DNA of 64,000 nucleotides from positions 1 through 64,000 of the forward strand of contig NZ_CADEAG010000003.1 of assembly GCF_902825155.1 (NCBI RefSeq). The letters run 5' to 3'. The translations under genes were made by a program, and so were the position numbers. This DNA comes from Bartonella taylorii 8TBB. GTDB lineage: Bacteria; Pseudomonadota; Alphaproteobacteria; Rhizobiales; Rhizobiaceae. Below the pieces are notes generated by a model. The model was not told the DNA's origin and did no database searches. It saw only the letters and a list, made by a program, of their open reading frames with translations. Shown piece by piece: positions 9,643 to 20,473 of the stretch (its first letter is position 1; each line of letters begins with the position of its first letter).

Positions 9643-12066
9643 TCAGTGCGCAATCTGTATTCCTTCACTATCGTTCTCTGTCCTGATAGATACAGGTACA
9701 GTAGGAGGCTCTGTCCATTCAATAGGTTCAGGGAAACGAACTAAAGCATGCTTAAGAACTTCGCTCACGTGATTTACTGGAATAATTTCCATGTTATTTT
9801 TGACGTCATCGGGAATATCAATCAAATCTTTTGCATTTTCTTCAGGAATAAGTACTCTTTTTATACCTCCTCGAAGAGCAGCCAGTAGTTTTTCTTTTAA
9901 TCCACCAATCGGTAAAACACGTCCACGTAAAGTAATTTCGCCAGTCATTGCAATATCTTTATGTACCGCTATCCCTGTTAGCACCGAAACAATTGCCGTC
10001 ACCATTGCAATCCCAGCTGATGGTCCATCTTTTGGTGTAGCACCCTCTGGAACATGAACATGGATATCACGTTTATCAAAAAGCGGAGGCTCAATACCAA
10101 AATCAACTGCACGAAACCGTACATAAGATGCTGCCGCTGAAATTGATTCCTTCATAATATCGCGCAAATTTCCAGTTACAGTCATCTTTCCCTTGCCTGA
10201 CATCATAACCCCTTCAATGGTCAATAGCTCTCCACCAACTTCTGTCCATGCAAGCCCAGTAACAACACCAATTTGATTTTCTCCTTCAATCTGATTGTAG
10301 TGGTAACGCTTAACACCCAAGAAATCATTAATATTATCTTCTGTAATCTTTACAGATTTTTGATGTGTCTTAAGAATTTTTGTAACCGATTTACGGGCAA
10401 TCTTCATTAATTCACGCTCAAGATTACGAACTCCTGCTTCACGTGTATAGAATTGAATAATAGATTTTATAGCACCATCAGAAACGTTGAACTCTTTTTT
10501 AGACAAACAATGGTCTTTTAATGCTTTTGGTAAAAGATGCTGTTTAACAATCTCCATTTTCTCAGATTCAGTATAGCCAGCAATACGAATAATTTCCATT
10601 CTATCCATTAACGGCCCTGGAATATTAAGCGTATTGGCAGTGGTAATAAACATTACATCAGAAAGATCATATTCGACTTCCAAATAGTGATCAATAAATG
10701 TACCATTTTGTTCAGGATCAAGCACCTCTAATAAAGCTGACGAAGGATCCCCACGGAAATCTTGCCCCATTTTGTCAATTTCATCAAGCAAGAAAAGCGG
10801 ATTAGATTTTTTAGCTTTTTTCATAGACTGAATAATTTTTCCGGGCATAGAACCAATATATGTTCGGCGATGTCCACGAATTTCTGCTTCATCCCGCACC
10901 CCTCCTAATGAGATACGAACATATTCACGCCCCGTCGCTTTGGCAATAGAGCGAGCTAGTGATGTTTTTCCTACACCAGGAGGGCCCAGCAAACAAATAA
11001 TCGGACCTTTTATCTTCGATGCTCGACTTTGTACTGCTAAATACTCAACAATTCGTTCCTTAACTTTTTCAAGACCAAAATGCTCATTATTCATGACTTT
11101 TTCAGCAAAGTCTAAATTGTTTTTAATCTTCGATTTTTTGCCCCAAGGCATTGCTAACAACCAATCAAGATAGTTACGTACAACTGTCGCCTCTGCAGAC
11201 ATGGGGGACATATTCCGTAACTTTCTCAATTCTGCCCCAGCCTTTTCATGCGCTTCCTTCGAAAGTTTTGTCTTCTTGATACGTTCTTCTAATTCAGAGA
11301 GCTCATCACGGCTATCATCACCCGCTCCTAACTCTTTCTGAATGGCCTTCATTTGCTCATTGAGATAATATTCCCTTTGGTTTTTTTCCATCTGCCGTTT
11401 AACATGCGAACGAATACGCTTTTCAACCTGTAAAACAGAAATTTCTCCTTCCATGAAAGAAAGAACACGTTCAAGACGCTTACGTACAGGTAATAGCTCC
11501 AATATTTCCTGCTTTTCTGAAAGTTTAATCATCAAATGGGAAGCAATAGTATCAGCAAGCTTAGAAGGATTATCAATCTGACTAATAGCATTAACAACTT
11601 CAGGAGAAATTTTTTTATTAAGTTTTACATAATTTTCAAAATAACCGATCACTGACCTTGAAAGAGCTTCAATCTCAACATCATTCTCTCTAGGCTCTTC
11701 TGTAACAGTTGCACAAGCCTGATGATAATCTTCACTCGCCATAAATTGGCTCATTTTTGCACGCGCCGTGCCTTCAACCAAAACTTTTACAGTTCCATCA
11801 GGAAGTTTTAAAAGTTGAAGAATGTTAGCAAGTGTACCTATATCATAAATATCTTCTGATTTTGGGTCATCATCAGAAGCATTTTTTTGCGTAACCAACA
11901 GTATCTGTTTATCAACCGCCATAGTTTCTTCAAGAGCACGAATTGATTTCTCGCGGCCCACAAAAAGTGGAACAATCATATGCGGGAAGACAACAATATC
12001 ACGAAGAGGTAAAACAGCATAAAACCCCTCTCTTACTTCATCTGTTTTTTCACCAATATATTGCAT
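9643..12066 (-). CDS. lon: ATP-dependent protease La (Lon)
   Basis: Cytoplasmic AAA+ serine protease for damaged and regulatory proteins. The 807-residue protein has the N-terminal LON substrate domain ([20 protein letters not shown]), a coiled region, the AAA+ module with Walker [10 protein letters not shown] (about 356-364) and Walker [12 protein letters not shown], and the C-terminal protease domain. Its catalytic dyad is Ser about 683 (DGPSAGIAM) and Lys about 724 (GGLKEKLLA). Length is typical of the family. It sits between clpX (about 180 bp upstream) and hup. Expression is often heat-inducible in relatives; no clear heat-shock promoter was identified here. Confidence 0.98.
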   Translation of the reverse strand: MQYIGEKTDEVREGFYAVLPLRDIVVFPHMIVPLFVGREKSIRALEETMAVDKQILLVTQKNASDDDPKSEDIYDIGTLANILQLLKLPDGTVKVLVEGTARAKMSQFMASEDYHQACATVTEEPRENDVEIEALSRSVIGYFENYVKLNKKISPEVVNAISQIDNPSKLADTIASHLMIKLSEKQEILELLPVRKRLERVLSFMEGEISVLQVEKRIRSHVKRQMEKNQREYYLNEQMKAIQKELGAGDDSRDELSELEERIKKTKLSKEAHEKAGAELRKLRNMSPMSAEATVVRNYLDWLLAMPWGKKSKIKNNLDFAEKVMNNEHFGLEKVKERIVEYLAVQSRASKIKGPIICLLGPPGVGKTSLARSIAKATGREYVRISLGGVRDEAEIRGHRRTYIGSMPGKIIQSMKKAKKSNPLFLLDEIDKMGQDFRGDPSSALLEVLDPEQNGTFIDHYLEVEYDLSDVMFITTANTLNIPGPLMDRMEIIRIAGYTESEKMEIVKQHLLPKALKDHCLSKKEFNVSDGAIKSIIQFYTREAGVRNLERELMKIARKSVTKILKTHQKSVKITEDNINDFLGVKRYHYNQIEGENQIGVVTGLAWTEVGGELLTIEGVMMSGKGKMTVTGNLRDIMKESISAAASYVRFRAVDFGIEPPLFDKRDIHVHVPEGATPKDGPSAGIAMVTAIVSVLTGIAVHKDIAMTGEITLRGRVLPIGGLKEKLLAALRGGIKRVLIPEENAKDLIDIPDDVKNNMEIIPVNHVSEVLKHALVRFPEPIEWTEPPTVPVSIRTENDSEGIQIAH

Positions 12067-12209
12067 AACTTTCCTTTCTTGAGCCTATGATCTATCCACT
12101 ACACAAGCCCACCCTTAGAAAAAACCCCGGCGTTCCATAATACATGAAGTGGTAACTGCGAACGTATAAATCAAGAATCATAACTATAATATCCAGAAAT
12201 ACCCATCCT

Positions 12210-12238
12210 AAAATGAGGTTTATTACCACCTCTCATAT
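12210..12238 (-). terminator. Possible terminator downstream of clpX
   Basis: Read on the minus strand, ATGAGAGGT pairs with ACCTCAT through an AATAA-type loop, leaving one bulged A, and ATTTTA follows. The stem is short and the T-run weak, so this is a candidate only. Confidence 0.35.
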
Positions 12239-12247
12239 TATACAACG

Positions 12248-13522
12248 TCATGCCGATACATTTTCTTTATCTTCTGCACGTTCTGAGTAAATGTAAAGAG
12301 GACGCGCTTTCTCATCAACAACGTCACTCGAAATGACCACTTTTTGAACGCCTTCAAGAGCAGGAAGCTCAAACATCGTTTCAAGAAGTATCTTCTCCAT
12401 AATAGAACGTAAACCACGTGCACCGGTTTTACGCTCAATCGCCTTCTTAGCAATAACACGTAATGCATCTTCATGAAATGCTAACTCAACATTTTCCATC
12501 TCAAAAAGACGCTGATATTGTTTCACCAACGCATTTTTGGGTTGTGATAAAATTTGAACAAGGGCGTTAACATCTAAATCCTCTAAGGTAGCTACAATAG
12601 GAAGACGGCCAATAAACTCTGGTATCAAACCAAACTTTATAAGATCTTCAGGCTCTAAATCACGAAAAATTTCACCAACACAACGCTCGTCAGGTGCTTT
12701 AACGGTAGCAGAAAAACCAATAGAAGTTTTTTCACCACGTCCCGAAATAATCCGTTCCAACCCTGCAAAAGCACCTCCACAAATAAATAAAATATTTGTT
12801 GTATCAACCTGAAGAAACTCTTGTTGTGGATGCTTACGCCCTCCTTGAGGAGGAACAGAGGCAATTGTTCCTTCCATAATTTTTAACAATGCCTGCTGCA
12901 CACCTTCTCCTGAAACATCTCTTGTAATAGAAGGATTGTCAGCTTTACGAGAAATTTTATCAACCTCATCAATATAAACAATACCACGCTGTGCACGTTC
13001 AACATTATAGTCAGCAGCTTGAAGAAGCTTTAGAATAATATTTTCAACATCTTCACCCACATATCCTGCCTCAGTCAAAGTGGTCGCATCAGCCATCGTA
13101 AAAGGTACGTCGATAATACGCGCCAATGTTTGTGCGAGATAAGTTTTACCGCACCCTGTTGGACCAACAAGCAGAATATTCGATTTTGCTAACTCAATAT
13201 CATTGCTCTTAGACTGATGCGCAAGTCGCTTATAATGATTATGGACAGCAACAGAAAGAACACGCTTTGCATGTTGCTGACCAATAACGTAGTCATCAAG
13301 AACTGTTATAATTTCCTGTGGAGTAGGAACACCATCACGCGCCTTAATCCCAGAAGATTTATTTTCTTCACGAATAATATCCATGCAAAGCTCTACGCAT
13401 TCATCACAAATGAATACCGTAGGCCCCGCGATGAGCTTACGCACCTCATGCTGACTTTTGCCGCAGAACGAGCAATAGAGAGTATTTTTTGATTCGCTCC
13501 CACTATTGCCAATTTTGCTCAT
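12248..13522 (-). CDS. clpX: ATP-dependent Clp protease ATP-binding subunit ClpX
   Basis: AAA+ unfoldase that feeds substrates to ClpP. The 424-residue protein begins with the zinc-binding domain: CSFCGK (Cys pair), then [10 protein letters not shown]. It continues with Walker [13 protein letters not shown], Walker [11 protein letters not shown], the conserved RYQRLFEME segment, and the sensor 2 region [16 protein letters not shown] pore loop with [10 protein letters not shown] and an IGF-like ClpP-docking loop in the [10 protein letters not shown] region are consistent with the family. It lies directly downstream of clpP on the same strand, with lon following, the standard block. Confidence 0.97.
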   Translation of the reverse strand: MSKIGNSGSESKNTLYCSFCGKSQHEVRKLIAGPTVFICDECVELCMDIIREENKSSGIKARDGVPTPQEIITVLDDYVIGQQHAKRVLSVAVHNHYKRLAHQSKSNDIELAKSNILLVGPTGCGKTYLAQTLARIIDVPFTMADATTLTEAGYVGEDVENIILKLLQAADYNVERAQRGIVYIDEVDKISRKADNPSITRDVSGEGVQQALLKIMEGTIASVPPQGGRKHPQQEFLQVDTTNILFICGGAFAGLERIISGRGEKTSIGFSATVKAPDERCVGEIFRDLEPEDLIKFGLIPEFIGRLPIVATLEDLDVNALVQILSQPKNALVKQYQRLFEMENVELAFHEDALRVIAKKAIERKTGARGLRSIMEKILLETMFELPALEGVQKVVISSDVVDEKARPLYIYSERAEDKENVSA

Positions 13523-13707
13523 TTCTCTTTCCTTTCACCACGCTATATGAATACTTTGTCTTTTCAAAGGAAGTTTCTCATAACGAAAACTAAAAGACAT
13601 ATAAAAAAACCTGCGTATCATAATACTCTTTAGGTGTTTTTCCGTTATTTTCGTGATACTCTTACAAAACTCTCTCTTTAAAGTAGCTCTTTTTTCTATA
13701 AAAACTC

Positions 13708-14331
13708 TTAATCTTTTTCAGTTTCTGCACGATATTGTATAACATCATCAACTAGGCCAAATTGCTTGGCCTCTTCCGCCGTCATAAAATGATCGCGATC
13801 GAGAGTTCTCTCAATGACCTCATAGTCCTGACCTGTATGCTGAACATAAATTTCATTTAAACGCTGTTTCATCTTTATAATATCTTGTGCATGCCGTTCA
13901 ATATCTGAAGCCTGACCTTGAAAACCACCAGATGGTTGATGTACCATAATACGTGCATTCGGCAATGTAAAACGGTGACCTTTCGCTCCAGCCGTTAAAA
14001 GTAATGACCCCATAGACGCAGCTTGCCCCATGCAAAGTGTAGAAACAGGAGGGCGAATAAACTGCATAGTATCATAAATTGCCATACCGGATGTCACAAC
14101 TCCACCAGGAGAATTAATATAAAGACTAATCTCTTTCTTAGGATTCTCAGCTTCCAAGAAAAGCAATTGTGCACAAACAAGCATTGCCATACCATCTTCA
14201 ACCGGACCATTAATAAAAATAATCCGCTCTTTTAAAAGACGAGAAAAAATATCATAGGCCCGCTCACCGCGATTGGTTTGTTCAATAACCATAGGCACAA
14301 GGCTTAATGCTGTTTTTATTAGATCACTCAT
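13708..14331 (-). CDS. clpP: ATP-dependent Clp protease proteolytic subunit ClpP
   Basis: Tetradecameric serine protease of 207 residues. The catalytic serine is S106 in MGQAASMGS and the histidine is H131 in IMVHQPSGG; the aspartate lies near residue 180 in TLDRDHFM. The N-terminal loop ([20 protein letters not shown]) and the handle region match typical ClpP. It is the first gene of the clpP-clpX-lon-hup series, with about 185 bp between it and clpX, so clpX may also have its own promoter. Confidence 0.97.
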   Translation of the reverse strand: MSDLIKTALSLVPMVIEQTNRGERAYDIFSRLLKERIIFINGPVEDGMAMLVCAQLLFLEAENPKKEISLYINSPGGVVTSGMAIYDTMQFIRPPVSTLCMGQAASMGSLLLTAGAKGHRFTLPNARIMVHQPSGGFQGQASDIERHAQDIIKMKQRLNEIYVQHTGQDYEVIERTLDRDHFMTAEEAKQFGLVDDVIQYRAETEKD

Positions 14332-14475
14332 GTTTTTACTTTCCGTTCATATACAATCGCTCTTTACGCATTCAATGCTTTTCTCCATAGGCTAACAATA
14401 CTCTCTTACGCAAGCTACAATCAATGTTCTTTAGGAAAAATTAAAATCCCAGTGGTTAAAATAGCAATAATAACT

Positions 14476-15285
14476 CTACCTGAAAAAATCATGCGCATGA
14501 GAAATACGAGATACTGCCCAATGATAAAAGCTTCCTTCCTGGGGTTTTTGAATGGTTTTTGTTTTTCTATGAATATGAAACCCTATCAAACGTGGATCTG
14601 CAAGTGGCTCAATACCAAAAGCTGAATCAAAAATGTATTCAGTTTTTCGCCCTGTCCAATAATAAAAAGTTTCCTTTTCTTTTGCCTCATGAAAAAAACC
14701 ATATCGTTTAGCTAATCGCGAAATACCATCATTACCAAATATTGTAACTCCAAGACTTCCCGGTAAAATCGGCATCTTTTTCCTCTTTAACCAGAATGGC
14801 TTCCACACACGACGTTTAAACCCAAGCCAATCAGGAATCATTTCTGTGCCGGTCCAATAATCTTCAAACACTTTTATAATAGGGTTATCAGACGGAAGAT
14901 AAAGTGCAGAGACACCTACTCTCATAGCATTTTCTTTTGCAAGCCAAACTTTATCCGCATCTGGATGAAATTGTTTAACCAAGTAAACATCTGTATCTAA
15001 CCAAACACCTTGCTGATATTTCATCAACATAACACGAAAAAAATCCGAAAACTGAACAATTGTACATCCTAGTTTATCATCAAAAAAATTAGGATCAAGG
15101 CGATAAATTGCTGAACGTGGTAGAATTGATTCGGCATCACACAACTCAACACCAACAGGTAGATTTTCTATTTTTTTATCATAACTGAAAAGCTTAACGC
15201 GTTGCCCCGTTTTAACCATTGAGGATAAACAAAGTCTATCAACCAGTCTTAATTGTCCACTATACCAAAAAGTGCAAATATCCAT
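14476..15285 (-). CDS. Glycosyltransferase with DXD sugar-binding motif (capsule/LPS-type)
   Basis: Likely a nucleotide-sugar-dependent glycosyltransferase of the 'sugar-binding region containing DXD' group (GT32-like). The 269-residue product shows the metal-binding DXD as GVWLDTDVYLVK near residues 92-103, preceded by the helical FSDFFRVMLMKY segment; the C-terminal half is rich in aromatic residues. No signal peptide or membrane span is obvious, so it is presumably cytoplasmic and acts on a surface glycan. It starts 10 bp after the trkA stop on the same strand and may be co-transcribed with ntrY-ntrX-trkA, although the functions are unrelated. The acceptor and sugar are unknown. Confidence 0.78.
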   Translation of the reverse strand: MDICTFWYSGQLRLVDRLCLSSMVKTGQRVKLFSYDKKIENLPVGVELCDAESILPRSAIYRLDPNFFDDKLGCTIVQFSDFFRVMLMKYQQGVWLDTDVYLVKQFHPDADKVWLAKENAMRVGVSALYLPSDNPIIKVFEDYWTGTEMIPDWLGFKRRVWKPFWLKRKKMPILPGSLGVTIFGNDGISRLAKRYGFFHEAKEKETFYYWTGRKTEYIFDSAFGIEPLADPRLIGFHIHRKTKTIQKPQEGSFYHWAVSRISHAHDFFR

Positions 15286-15295
15286 AGGTAATATA

Positions 15296-16672
15296 TCAAA
15301 AATATTCTAAACTTACACGAAATAGCTGCTCAACATCACGTACACATTCAGAAAGAGCAAAAATTACTATCCGATCACCAGACAAAATACGCGTATCTGC
15401 TGAAAGTTGTATTATTGTCTTGTTACGGTAGATTGCACCAATTCTTAAACCATCTGATAAATTAAGCTCTGACAATGATTTACCAACCAATGAAGACGTT
15501 TGCATAACTTCAGCCTCAATAATTTCTGCTCGTCCATTAAAAACTGAGTGAACAGCACGAATACGACCACGGCGCATTTGTTGCAAAATTCTCGATATAG
15601 TAACACTATGCGGATTAAGATATGCATCCACACCAACTGCACGGCTAAAGTCTTGATAAGCAACATTATTGATCAATACCATGTTAGCTTTGCATCCCAA
15701 TCTTTTAGCAATAATAGCACTTAAGAGATTGACCTGATCTTGATTGGTCAATGTAATCATTAAATCGGCCTGATCAATTCCAGCATCCTGAAGAATCACT
15801 GGATCTAATACATTACCATATAAAACAGTCGTTTTTTCGAGTTGGTCAGCAATTGTTAGCGCTCTCTCTCTCTGCGATTCTATAATCTTCAATCTTAATT
15901 TATGGAGGCGCTTTTCAATAGCTTGAGCAACATAAAGACCAATATGACCACCCCCTGCAATAATCATGCGATGGGTATCTTGTTCTTTATGACCAAAAAG
16001 CCCAACTGCACGGCGCATCTGATCACGAGCGGCAACAAGATAGGTTACATCACCAACGCGTAATTGCGTCTCTGAGTGCGCAACCAATAATTCTGAACCA
16101 CGCTTAATAGCGATAACCGTCGTACGAAGATCTGGAAAAAGCTCTGTTAATTGACGCAAAGGTGTATTAATAACTGGACAATCTTCCATACACTCCAAGG
16201 CTAACGTAACGATATCATCATTACAAAAATAAAGAACATCTATTGCACCAGGTAAAGCAATACGACGTAGAACCATTTCCCCAACTTCAACTTCTGGCGA
16301 AATAACCACATCAATGGGAATATTCTCTCTAGAAAAAAGCGTTTTATAACGTGGTTCTAAATAAGATTGCGAACGAATACGTGCTATTTTTGTTGGAACA
16401 TTAAATAATGAGTGTGCCACTTGGCAAGCCACCATATTGACTTCATCAAATAAAGTTACTGCAATCAACATATCAGCTTTGTCTGCATCAGCAGCCAAAA
16501 GAACTTCAGGACGTGAACCGTGACCTACAAAACCTCTAACATCCAATGTGTCGCGAATTTTTTCAATCAATCTCGTTTCAATATCAATAACAGTAACATC
16601 ATGATTTTCAGCAGCAAGACGCTCTGCTATTCCATAACCAACCTGTCCTGCTCCGCAAATAATAACACGCAT
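15296..16672 (-). CDS. trkA: Trk potassium uptake system regulatory protein TrkA
   Basis: Peripheral NAD(H)-binding gating protein of the Trk K+ channel. The 458-residue protein is a tandem duplication of RCK units. The first Rossmann motif is CGAGQVGYGIAERL at residues about 6-19 and the second IAGGGHIGLYVAQAI at about 236-250, each followed by a TrkA-C domain. The ATG at 16670-16672 starts 4 bp after the ntrX stop and yields the canonical MRVIICGAGQ. An in-frame upstream start at 16690 would overlap ntrX. trkH/trkG is not in the window. Linkage to ntrYX is conserved in Hyphomicrobiales. Confidence 0.95.
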   Translation of the reverse strand: MRVIICGAGQVGYGIAERLAAENHDVTVIDIETRLIEKIRDTLDVRGFVGHGSRPEVLLAADADKADMLIAVTLFDEVNMVACQVAHSLFNVPTKIARIRSQSYLEPRYKTLFSRENIPIDVVISPEVEVGEMVLRRIALPGAIDVLYFCNDDIVTLALECMEDCPVINTPLRQLTELFPDLRTTVIAIKRGSELLVAHSETQLRVGDVTYLVAARDQMRRAVGLFGHKEQDTHRMIIAGGGHIGLYVAQAIEKRLHKLRLKIIESQRERALTIADQLEKTTVLYGNVLDPVILQDAGIDQADLMITLTNQDQVNLLSAIIAKRLGCKANMVLINNVAYQDFSRAVGVDAYLNPHSVTISRILQQMRRGRIRAVHSVFNGRAEIIEAEVMQTSSLVGKSLSELNLSDGLRIGAIYRNKTIIQLSADTRILSGDRIVIFALSECVRDVEQLFRVSLEYF

Positions 16673-16676
16673 AATC

Positions 16677-18035
16677 TTAAGAAACCCCAAGCGCTTTCAG
16701 CTTACGGTGTAAGGCTGAACGCTCCATACCTATAAATTCAGCTGTACGCGATATATTTCCACCCAAACGACCAATCTGCGCTACTAAATACCTCTTTTCA
16801 AACAATTCCCGTGCTTCACGCAACGGTAAATCCATTATATTCTCATCTGCATCCATTTGAATACGTGGCAGAGAATCGCTCACTTCACTAGGGAGAAACT
16901 CCGCTGTTATTGGGCCATCACCATCACGCACAAGAATGAGAAGACGTTCAATATTATTGCGTAATTGCCTTACATTACCCGGCCAAGCGTGTGTTTGTAA
17001 AATAGATATAACATCATCACTGATTTCACGCGGCTTAATACCAACCTGCTGCGATATTGTTTTCACAAAATGATGCACAAGTTCCGGAATGTCTTCACGA
17101 CGCGCTGAAAGTGGTGGAACAGTAATGGGAACAACCGAAAGACGGTGGAAAAGATCCTCCCTAAAACGCCCGTCAGAAATGAGGTTTTCAAGATTTTGCG
17201 CCGTTGAAGAAATGATACGAACATCCACCTTGACACGTTTTGTGCCGCCCACTCTCTCAAATGTTTGCCCCGTCAACACCCGAAGAATCTTACCTTGAGT
17301 CTCACGTGGCATATCAGCAATTTCATCAAGATATAATATTCCACCATGGGCTTCCTCTAATGCGCCGATCTTGCGCTCGCCCCCTTCCATTTCGTTGCCA
17401 AACAATTCTATCTCCATTCTTTCCGGAGTAATCGTTGCAGCATTTATTGTAACAAATGGTCCATTTGAACGCGTTGAAAGCGCGTGAATAGCACGTGCAA
17501 CCATTTCTTTTCCCGCTCCAGAAGGACCTGTAATCATAACACGGCTATTAGTTGGTGCCACTTTTTCTATGATTTGGCGCAAATGTTTTATAACGGTTGA
17601 TGTTCCGAGCAGTTCCAATGTTTCACTCGAGCGCTTTCGTAACTCTAAAAGCTCACGTTTTAAATTCGAGTTTTCAAGAGTCCGTTCCGCAACCAATACA
17701 AGCCGATCAGTTTTAAAAGGTTTTTCAATGAAATCATATGCCCCTCGTTTTATAGCAGAAACAGCCGTCTCAATATTACCATGACCAGAGATCATGACCA
17801 CCGGAAGGGCAGGGTATCGCGTTTTGATTTCGTCAAGCAGCGCTAAACCATCGAGACGACTTCCTTGTAACCAAATATCTAAAAAGATGAGCTTTGGAAT
17901 ACGCTCATTAATTTGTGCTAAGGCTTCATCAGAGTTACAGGCAACACGCGTTTCATAACCTTCATCATTCAAAATACCAGCAACAAGATCACGAATATCT
18001 GCTTCATCATCAACAATTAAGATATCTGATACCAT
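16677..18035 (-). CDS. ntrX: Two-component response regulator NtrX
   Basis: NtrC-family regulator paired with NtrY, linked in relatives to nitrogen, redox and envelope control. The 452-residue protein has a receiver domain with phospho-acceptor D53 (LIFLDIWLQG), an AAA+ domain with Walker A GPSGAGKEMVARAIH and Walker B GGILYLDEIADMP, and a C-terminal Fis-type helix-turn-helix (NISRTAEFIGMERSALHRKL). Where sigma-54 activators carry the GAFTGA loop, this protein reads ELFGNEMEGGERKIGAL, so direct sigma-54 activation is doubtful. It starts 1 bp after the ntrY stop, indicating translational coupling. Confidence 0.95.
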   Translation of the reverse strand: MVSDILIVDDEADIRDLVAGILNDEGYETRVACNSDEALAQINERIPKLIFLDIWLQGSRLDGLALLDEIKTRYPALPVVMISGHGNIETAVSAIKRGAYDFIEKPFKTDRLVLVAERTLENSNLKRELLELRKRSSETLELLGTSTVIKHLRQIIEKVAPTNSRVMITGPSGAGKEMVARAIHALSTRSNGPFVTINAATITPERMEIELFGNEMEGGERKIGALEEAHGGILYLDEIADMPRETQGKILRVLTGQTFERVGGTKRVKVDVRIISSTAQNLENLISDGRFREDLFHRLSVVPITVPPLSARREDIPELVHHFVKTISQQVGIKPREISDDVISILQTHAWPGNVRQLRNNIERLLILVRDGDGPITAEFLPSEVSDSLPRIQMDADENIMDLPLREARELFEKRYLVAQIGRLGGNISRTAEFIGMERSALHRKLKALGVS

Positions 18036-18036
18036 T

Positions 18037-20301
18037 TTATTCCCCTATCTTACGACTTGTGGCTTGTGTAATATTCCTCTGCTTAGCCTCATCCGCTGGA
18101 AATATCAAACGGATCATTGCACCACGACCTTCATAAAAACTCTTCGGCGCATCATGCAACTCCATGGATCCACCATGATCTTCAATAACTTTGCGTACAA
18201 TAGCTAATCCGAGCCCTGTTCCCTTTTCTCGCGTTGTTATATAAGGCTCTAATAATTTTTGCCTTTGCTCTTTAGGAAGTCCTTTCCCATTATCAATAAC
18301 ATCCACAACCACGTATCCTTCTTGACGATAAGAACGTACAAGGATATGCCCATGGGCACCTTCCTCTCGTATGATCGCGTCTATAGATTCGCTCGCGTTT
18401 TTGATAACATTGCAAAAAGCTTGCACAATAAGACGATTATCAAATGCCCCCACAAGTGGTACACTTCCTAAATCTTGCTCAAAATGAATATCATGTCGTG
18501 TCACTTCTATCAAGAAACATGCTTCACGCAGTAATCCGCGTATATCCAAAATATTCATCTGTGGTTTAGGCATACGCGCAAAAGAAGAAAACTCATCGAC
18601 CATACGCCCGATATCTCCAACTTGTCGAATAATCGTATCAATACATCGCTCAAAGACCTCTCTATCCTGTGTAATAACTTTGTTGTAACGTTTACGAATA
18701 CGTTCAGCTGATAATTGAATAGGTGTAAGTGGATTTTTGATTTCATGTGCAATACGGCGTGCAATATCTGCCCATGCCGATGTACGTTGTGCTGCAACAA
18801 GGTCTGTAATATCATCAATCGTTAGAACCCAAGATTGCCCCTGCCCATCATCTTCTTCCATCGTAATTTGCACATTACAAACGCGTTCTTGTCCTGCAAC
18901 ACTTAAAGTTACCTGCTCACGGTGATTTTTACGACCTGATGAGCGTGCAAACTGAAAAACTTGCCAAATTTCAGCACTTAACGATAAAAGACTGTGCCCA
19001 ATAACTTGTTCAGAGCGAATATCAAACATTGTTTCCATAGACCGATTGATAATTGTAATATCACCATTATCATCAATACCAGCCACCCCTGCTGTTACAC
19101 CAGATAAAACAGCTTCAGAAAAACGCCGTCTCTCATCAATTTGATCACGAACTGCAATCAACTCATTGCGCCGACTTTTTAATTCACTGACCATGTAATT
19201 AAAAGTTTTCGATAACTGCCCAATATCTCCATCCCTAGCGCGTACTGGCACAAAAACTTCCATATTCCCTGAAGCCACATCATCAGCAGCACTAATGAGA
19301 AGACGAATAGGACGTACCAGACGATCAGCAACAGCAATACCAGCCCAAATGGCTGATAAGAACAAACTAAAAAAAAGGCACAGATAAAGCATACCAAATG
19401 CGACTTGCGTCAGTAAACGATTTTCATTTAAATCACGATAACGATCTGTATTGACTTCCGTCAAACGCAAAGCAGATAAAACCTCTTTATCGACATCACG
19501 CACCAAATACAAAAATGTGTTTGGAATATTCGTAAATTTTAAAATAATGCCAAAATAATCATGAACCCCCGGTTGAAAAGAAAAAGGCCTCGCACTCGTT
19601 GCACGCCCTATAAGATGAGAAGGAGGAATCGGTAGTTTATCCTCATCACCAAGATTGCTCGATATAAAAACAGTTCCGCTAGAACTTAACAAAAACGCAC
19701 CACGCAGATTGCGTCCTATAGCGTGACGCGTCAATTGCATCCTATACTCAGCTGGATTACGCTCTAAAAGCTTTTTATTATCAAGTGCAAATGCCATAGC
19801 ATAGGATAAATTCTTCAAATTTTGCAGCATTTCATCCGCATAAGCATTTGCTAAATCGATAGAAGAACCTACAATCTGCCGTGTGGTCGTATCAAACCAT
19901 CGATCAAGTCCTAAATTCAGTGCAGGCCCTGATACAAGAGCTACAGCGACAGCCGGCATTGTTGCAACAAGTGCAAACAACGAAATAAGACGCACATGAA
20001 GACGCGAACCTGCACGCCTAGAACGCCATGCACGAATGATGGGGATCATCTCATAAAAAACAATGATCACAAGGCCTAAAACCCAAACACTATTAATCCC
20101 TATAAGAATAAGAGTTACAGTTCTACTGGGAACAACAGGCGTTAATCCAATAAGAATGATAAATGAAACAGACGCTGTAAGCAAAGACAACACAATAATT
20201 GTGATGCCTAAAAAGATATACACTTTACTTAAACGATACAACTCATCGTTATAAGTTTTTTGATCTATATCTTGGAGATTTGTTACAAATGTTGTATTCA
20301 T
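18037..20301 (-). CDS. ntrY: Sensor histidine kinase NtrY
   Basis: Membrane-bound sensor kinase partner of NtrX. The 754-residue protein has two N-terminal membrane helices, a further helix near residue 90, a large extracytoplasmic sensor region, another membrane helix (MLYLCLFFSLFLSAIWAGIAV), HAMP (LVRPIRLLISAADDVASG), PAS (GIDDNGDITIINRSMETMF), HisKA with the phospho-accepting H in RRIAHEIKNPLTP, and an ATPase domain with VIDNGKGLP and EKGTGLGLAIV. It heads the ntrY-ntrX-trkA transcript and is divergent from rirA. ntrB and ntrC, often located just upstream in relatives, are absent here. Confidence 0.96.
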   Translation of the reverse strand: MNTTFVTNLQDIDQKTYNDELYRLSKVYIFLGITIIVLSLLTASVSFIILIGLTPVVPSRTVTLILIGINSVWVLGLVIIVFYEMIPIIRAWRSRRAGSRLHVRLISLFALVATMPAVAVALVSGPALNLGLDRWFDTTTRQIVGSSIDLANAYADEMLQNLKNLSYAMAFALDNKKLLERNPAEYRMQLTRHAIGRNLRGAFLLSSSGTVFISSNLGDEDKLPIPPSHLIGRATSARPFSFQPGVHDYFGIILKFTNIPNTFLYLVRDVDKEVLSALRLTEVNTDRYRDLNENRLLTQVAFGMLYLCLFFSLFLSAIWAGIAVADRLVRPIRLLISAADDVASGNMEVFVPVRARDGDIGQLSKTFNYMVSELKSRRNELIAVRDQIDERRRFSEAVLSGVTAGVAGIDDNGDITIINRSMETMFDIRSEQVIGHSLLSLSAEIWQVFQFARSSGRKNHREQVTLSVAGQERVCNVQITMEEDDGQGQSWVLTIDDITDLVAAQRTSAWADIARRIAHEIKNPLTPIQLSAERIRKRYNKVITQDREVFERCIDTIIRQVGDIGRMVDEFSSFARMPKPQMNILDIRGLLREACFLIEVTRHDIHFEQDLGSVPLVGAFDNRLIVQAFCNVIKNASESIDAIIREEGAHGHILVRSYRQEGYVVVDVIDNGKGLPKEQRQKLLEPYITTREKGTGLGLAIVRKVIEDHGGSMELHDAPKSFYEGRGAMIRLIFPADEAKQRNITQATSRKIGE

Positions 20302-20356
20302 GATGAGCTTACGTTACTTTATCCTATTGACCCCATATAACCTCTTGTAACAAAAA

Positions 20357-20383
20357 TTGACAATACCGCATTTAAAATATAGC
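20357..20383 (+). promoter_or_regulatory. Candidate promoter for rirA
   Basis: TTGACA at 20357-20362 is followed after 15 nt by TATAGC (20378-20383). The spacing is shorter than ideal, and the -10 is imperfect. It lies about 90 bp upstream of the rirA ATG in the divergent ntrY-rirA gap. This is a sequence match only. Confidence 0.3.
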
Positions 20384-20473
20384 CAATCTATCAAAGAGAG
20401 AAAAAACTTCTACATTTTACAAAATATCTTTAAAATTAAAGTGCGTTCAGTAAGAGTTTACAAAGGAGATGAG

